Shown here: positions 5,232-7,903 of the stretch, piece by piece
Position numbering within the stretch: position 1 is the stretch's first letter
How the letters are laid out: every line of letters begins with the position of its first letter
Source: Synechococcales cyanobacterium 340R_concoct_173_sub
GTDB lineage: Bacteria; Cyanobacteriota; Cyanobacteriia; Leptolyngbyales; Leptolyngbyaceae
DNA: 7,903 nucleotides
Direction of reading: 5' to 3'
Assembly: GCA_025354065.1 (NCBI GenBank)
Contig: JANXNM010000624.1
Coordinates: 1 to 7,903, forward strand
The notes under the pieces: model-generated
Databases searched by the model: none
Seen by the model: the letters and a program-made list of their open reading frames with translations, nothing else
Told to the model about the DNA's origin: nothing
Made by a program: the position numbers and the translations under genes

Positions 5232-7496
5232 ATGAGTAAAATAATTGTAAGATTTTGTGCGATCGTGCTGACTACACTTTTAATTGTAGTATCACTTGGA
5301 GGCTTATATCCACAGGGGCTAAGGGCCGCAGACAATGCGATTGAGATCGCGGTAGCTGCACCTTTAGGTAATGATGGCGCTAGTGGTGGTCAAGAGATAG
5401 TTGATAGCGTCAAACTGTATATTGATACGACTAATCGTGATGGGGGTGTTAATGGGCATCAGCTTAAATTAAATGTTTTTGATGACAAAGGGAGTGCTGA
5501 CGGGGCGACTCAAGTTGCTAACGAGATTGCTAAAAGTAATGCGCTGGTAGTTTTAGGTCATCGATCGTCTGATGCCTCGATCGCCGCAGGTACTGTTTAT
5601 CAAGACCGTAAATTACCTGCGATTACAGGTACGGCAAATAATCCTAAAGTTACGAGCGACCGTCCCTATTATTTTCGGAGTATTTATACTAATCCCGATC
5701 TTGCCAAAACCCTGTCAATCTACGCACAGCAAGTACTTCAGTTCAAAACGGCTAGTGTGATTTACGACAAGGCTAGTAAAAATGAAGAGGCGCAGTCTCA
5801 AGTCATTAAGTCTGCCTTTGAAGTAAATGGGAATGGCAAAATTCAGAAAACTTGGGCGATCGACTCTGACCCCAATAATCGCAAAGCATCGGTGCAGCAA
5901 GTCGTCAATGAAATCGCCGCCGAACCTGAAGCGGGAATTCTGTTCTTAACAATGTCAAAAGAGGATGTTGCTGAAGACTTTCTGGTGGCGCTTAAACAAA
6001 AGGGAATTAAAAATAGCCTTCTTGGTGAACAAGCATTAGGCCGGGAATCCTTTGCTAAACGGTTTGAAAAGTATGATGAAGAGAAGAAAGCCCCAGGATT
6101 CTTTACCGATGGCATGTATGTGCCTTTGCCGATTTTGTTTGATAGTGCGGGAGCTGATGCTCAAGACTTTTTAGCTGCTTATCAAAAAGCCTATAACAAG
6201 ACTCCGTCCTACGTAGGGGCTAAGTTTTATGAGGCAGCGATCGCCGCAGTAGATGCGATTCGTAAGGCTAATCCTAAGTTAACATCTGGAAGTTTAGAAG
6301 CCGATCGTGAACAGGTTCGAGATGCATTATCCAAGCTTAACAATCGCAAGGTGGGTATCAGAGGCTTAACGGGTTTACTATATTTCAACAGCGATCGCAA
6401 TAGTGATCAGCCTGTACGCGTTGCCCAATTCCAAAATCAAAAACTGATTTCAGCATCCCAACAATTTACGCCAATCACTAATCCTGAACGGCTTAATTTA
6501 CCGAAAGAACTCCAAGCTGGGAATATAGTTCAATCGGGCGATCAATACTTTTGGCGGCAGCGCGTAGTTTATTCGGGGATAGATATCAATAAGTTAAATC
6601 GGATTGATAAAACAACGTTTACTGCAGATTTTTATGTGTGGTTCCGCTATAACGGTAATGATGAACCCACGGAAATTCAATTTCCCGATGCGGTTACTAA
6701 CAGTGTGAATCCAACTGCGCCTGTATTTGATGGTAAATCGCCGCTCAAATCGCAAGTAATCAATGGTTTGAAGTATCGCCTCTACCGCGTGCGTGGTGAA
6801 TTTCGGAATGCCTTTGATTTTCGTGATTATCCCTTCGATTCGCAAAAACTAAATCTACGTTTTGACAATCCCAATCTATCAACAGAGCGTCTAATCTATG
6901 CGATCGATACCGTTGGATTGAAACTACCCAGAGCTAAAGATGGGGAGGGTAAGCCATTTCAAGGATTACAACTTTGGAATTTTAAAGATATTACCTATTT
7001 CCAAGACTCTTCGCGCAGTACCTCCACTCAAGGCGATCCCGATCTAGTTCAGTCCAATGCTCAGATCGAGTATCCCGGTTTAAGCATTCGGATGACGTTT
7101 CAACGCAAGACCTTAGTATTTTTATCTAAGAATGTATTGCCGTTGATTTTGCTCTCACTCTTAACCTATTGCTGCCTCTTCTTTCCTTATACGATGTTTG
7201 TGCCGCGCACGATGGCTCCTGCCTCGGCATTGCTATCAGGGATTGTATTGTTATTATCCTTTAACAACCAATTACCTGAGGTCGGCTATACCGTTGCAAT
7301 GGAATATGTGTTTTATGTTTACTTCTGTTTGTGCTTGTTCCCGATTCTGGTTACTGTAATTGGCACTAAGTTAGAAAAAGATGGGCGTAAGAAAGCCTTT
7401 AGGTATTTGAATATCGCGTCTTGGATTGTCTATCCCTTAATTTTGATTAGTACCGTTGCGACGTTTGCGATCGTCTATAGCGATCGTCTAATTTAA
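5232..7496 (+). CDS. Pentameric ligand-gated ion channel fused to an N-terminal periplasmic-binding (LivJ-like) domain
   Basis: A 754-residue membrane receptor. ATG 5232 is preferred over TTG 5229. Residues 1-32 form a signal peptide (likely cleaved after LRA). About 36-410 form a type I periplasmic-binding domain of the branched-chain amino-acid (LivJ) type: EIAVAAPLGNDGASGGQEI, NRDGGVNG, VLGHRSSDASIAAG. About 444-624 are a Cys-loop-receptor beta-sandwich with the hallmark DYPFDSQ (532-538) but no cysteines. The channel follows: M1 about 627-650, pore helix M2 about 656-677 from VPR (657-659) to FNN, the M2-M3 loop LPEVGYT (681-687), M3 about 687-712, M4 about 726-749 at the C-terminus. The 9' position is Leu668, as in known channels. 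The expected assembly is a pentamer gated from the periplasm, where an amino-acid-like solute in the binding domain could act as agonist or modulator (inference). It stands alone and is followed by a terminator. Confidence 0.9.
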   Translation: MSKIIVRFCAIVLTTLLIVVSLGGLYPQGLRAADNAIEIAVAAPLGNDGASGGQEIVDSVKLYIDTTNRDGGVNGHQLKLNVFDDKGSADGATQVANEIAKSNALVVLGHRSSDASIAAGTVYQDRKLPAITGTANNPKVTSDRPYYFRSIYTNPDLAKTLSIYAQQVLQFKTASVIYDKASKNEEAQSQVIKSAFEVNGNGKIQKTWAIDSDPNNRKASVQQVVNEIAAEPEAGILFLTMSKEDVAEDFLVALKQKGIKNSLLGEQALGRESFAKRFEKYDEEKKAPGFFTDGMYVPLPILFDSAGADAQDFLAAYQKAYNKTPSYVGAKFYEAAIAAVDAIRKANPKLTSGSLEADREQVRDALSKLNNRKVGIRGLTGLLYFNSDRNSDQPVRVAQFQNQKLISASQQFTPITNPERLNLPKELQAGNIVQSGDQYFWRQRVVYSGIDINKLNRIDKTTFTADFYVWFRYNGNDEPTEIQFPDAVTNSVNPTAPVFDGKSPLKSQVINGLKYRLYRVRGEFRNAFDFRDYPFDSQKLNLRFDNPNLSTERLIYAIDTVGLKLPRAKDGEGKPFQGLQLWNFKDITYFQDSSRSTSTQGDPDLVQSNAQIEYPGLSIRMTFQRKTLVFLSKNVLPLILLSLLTYCCLFFPYTMFVPRTMAPASALLSGIVLLLSFNNQLPEVGYTVAMEYVFYVYFCLCLFPILVTVIGTKLEKDGRKKAFRYLNIASWIVYPLILISTVATFAIVYSDRLI

Positions 7497-7507
7497 ACAA
7501 CCAATAG

Positions 7508-7533
7508 AAAGGCGGTATTTCGCGCCGCCTTTT
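7508..7533 (+). terminator. Rho-independent terminator after the channel gene
   Basis: The 8-bp stem AAAGGCGG / CCGCCTTT (7508-7515 and 7525-7532) with a 9-nt loop ends in TTTT and begins 12 bp after the stop codon. The A-run just downstream would give a T-tract on the other strand, so it can also serve the convergent minus-strand gene that ends at 7585. Confidence 0.85.
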
Positions 7534-7584
7534 AAAAAATCGTTCTCTTTTGATTTTGCTATAAAAAATTATGTATGATTCTCT

Positions 7585-7903
7585 CTAATAACTCAATTGC
7601 TCCGATCGGTAACTCGGTGGCTCAACGTGAATCATAATCCGCACCGGGCTAAATCGTTGTTCTAATTTATCTTCGATCGCTTCTGTAATCGCATGAGCCG
7701 CTGCCACTTCTGAGGGTTCCACAATCAAATGCATTTCAATAAAACATTGCCGTCCAATGACACCCCGCGATGCAATATCATGCACATTCAGCACGCCTGG
7801 AACCGATCGGGCAATATCGGCAATATGTTCCGGGGCAATCGCTGATTCATCCACTAGCCAAGGCAGGTTTTCGCGTAATACCGTCCAGCCGCTCGACATC
7901 ACT
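7585..7903 (-). CDS. Cation diffusion facilitator (CDF) transporter, C-terminal cytoplasmic domain, 5' end outside window
   Basis: About 105 residues on the minus strand, with the frame open to the window edge; the GTG/ATG codons at 7897-7902 are internal. SGWTVLRENLPWLVDE is the end of the last membrane helix and the linker of CDF proteins. IADIARSVPGVLNVHDIASR and CFIEMHLIVEP, then IMIHVEPPSY, form the ferredoxin-like dimerisation domain (ZT_dimer) with its conserved His residues. CDF proteins are homodimeric proton antiporters that export Zn2+, Co2+, Fe2+ or similar divalent metals from the cytoplasm. The metal-selective residues in the membrane helices are not in the window, so the substrate is undetermined. 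The tail after PPSY is short. The gene is convergent with the channel gene and shares the intervening terminator. Confidence 0.88.
   Translation of the reverse strand, partial: VMSSGWTVLRENLPWLVDESAIAPEHIADIARSVPGVLNVHDIASRGVIGRQCFIEMHLIVEPSEVAAAHAITEAIEDKLEQRFSPVRIMIHVEPPSYRSEQLSY

Noticed and set aside
5843..6115. Minus-strand 90-aa frame within the channel gene
   Set aside because: It is antisense to a strongly conserved binding-protein domain and has no independent support.
1..7903. CRISPR array or prophage attachment site
   Set aside because: No regularly spaced repeats with unique spacers, and no integrase or duplicated tRNA end could be found by eye.

Overview
The window looks like a cyanobacterial chromosome segment. 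It is rich in GATCG and GCGATCGC-type (HIP1-like) words, has moderate GC, and several predicted proteins resemble cyanobacterial ones. The genus cannot be fixed from sequence alone.

Layout, left to right. Positions 2-424 hold the 3' end of a prolyl-oligopeptidase-family (S9) serine peptidase. Positions 425-4040 are an accessory, partly decayed region between that gene and a tRNA-Lys. It contains: the tail of a DUF4258-like toxin followed by a frameshifted YgiT-type zinc-finger antitoxin; an AT-rich orphan gene with a PD-(D/E)XK/DUF559-like nuclease signature; a minus-strand ParDE-type toxin-antitoxin operon whose antitoxin carries a one-base frameshift and which is flanked by two diverged direct repeats of about 185 bp; a minus-strand XRE repressor overlapping an unknown 98-aa gene, with a perfect 16-bp palindrome at its promoter; a divergent small conserved-looking gene; and a broken IS66-type transposase fragment.

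Positions 4049-4121 are tRNA-Lys(CUU). Then comes ispD (MEP isoprenoid pathway), a 350-bp intergenic region, and the most remarkable gene of the window (5232-7496). This gene encodes a secreted LivJ-like type I periplasmic-binding domain fused to a complete pentameric ligand-gated ion channel (Cys-loop receptor superfamily, without the Cys pair). A rho-independent terminator follows. The window ends inside the minus-strand 3' part of a cation diffusion facilitator (CDF) transporter gene.

Functionally, the right half is housekeeping plus membrane sensing and transport. The left half is a patchwork of toxin-antitoxin, nuclease and transposon remnants typical of a site of repeated gain and loss next to a tRNA gene. 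The PBP-channel fusion is the best candidate for an unusual system: its architecture suggests that an amino-acid-like solute captured in the periplasm may gate an ion pore, by analogy with glutamate receptors but on a nicotinic-type channel.
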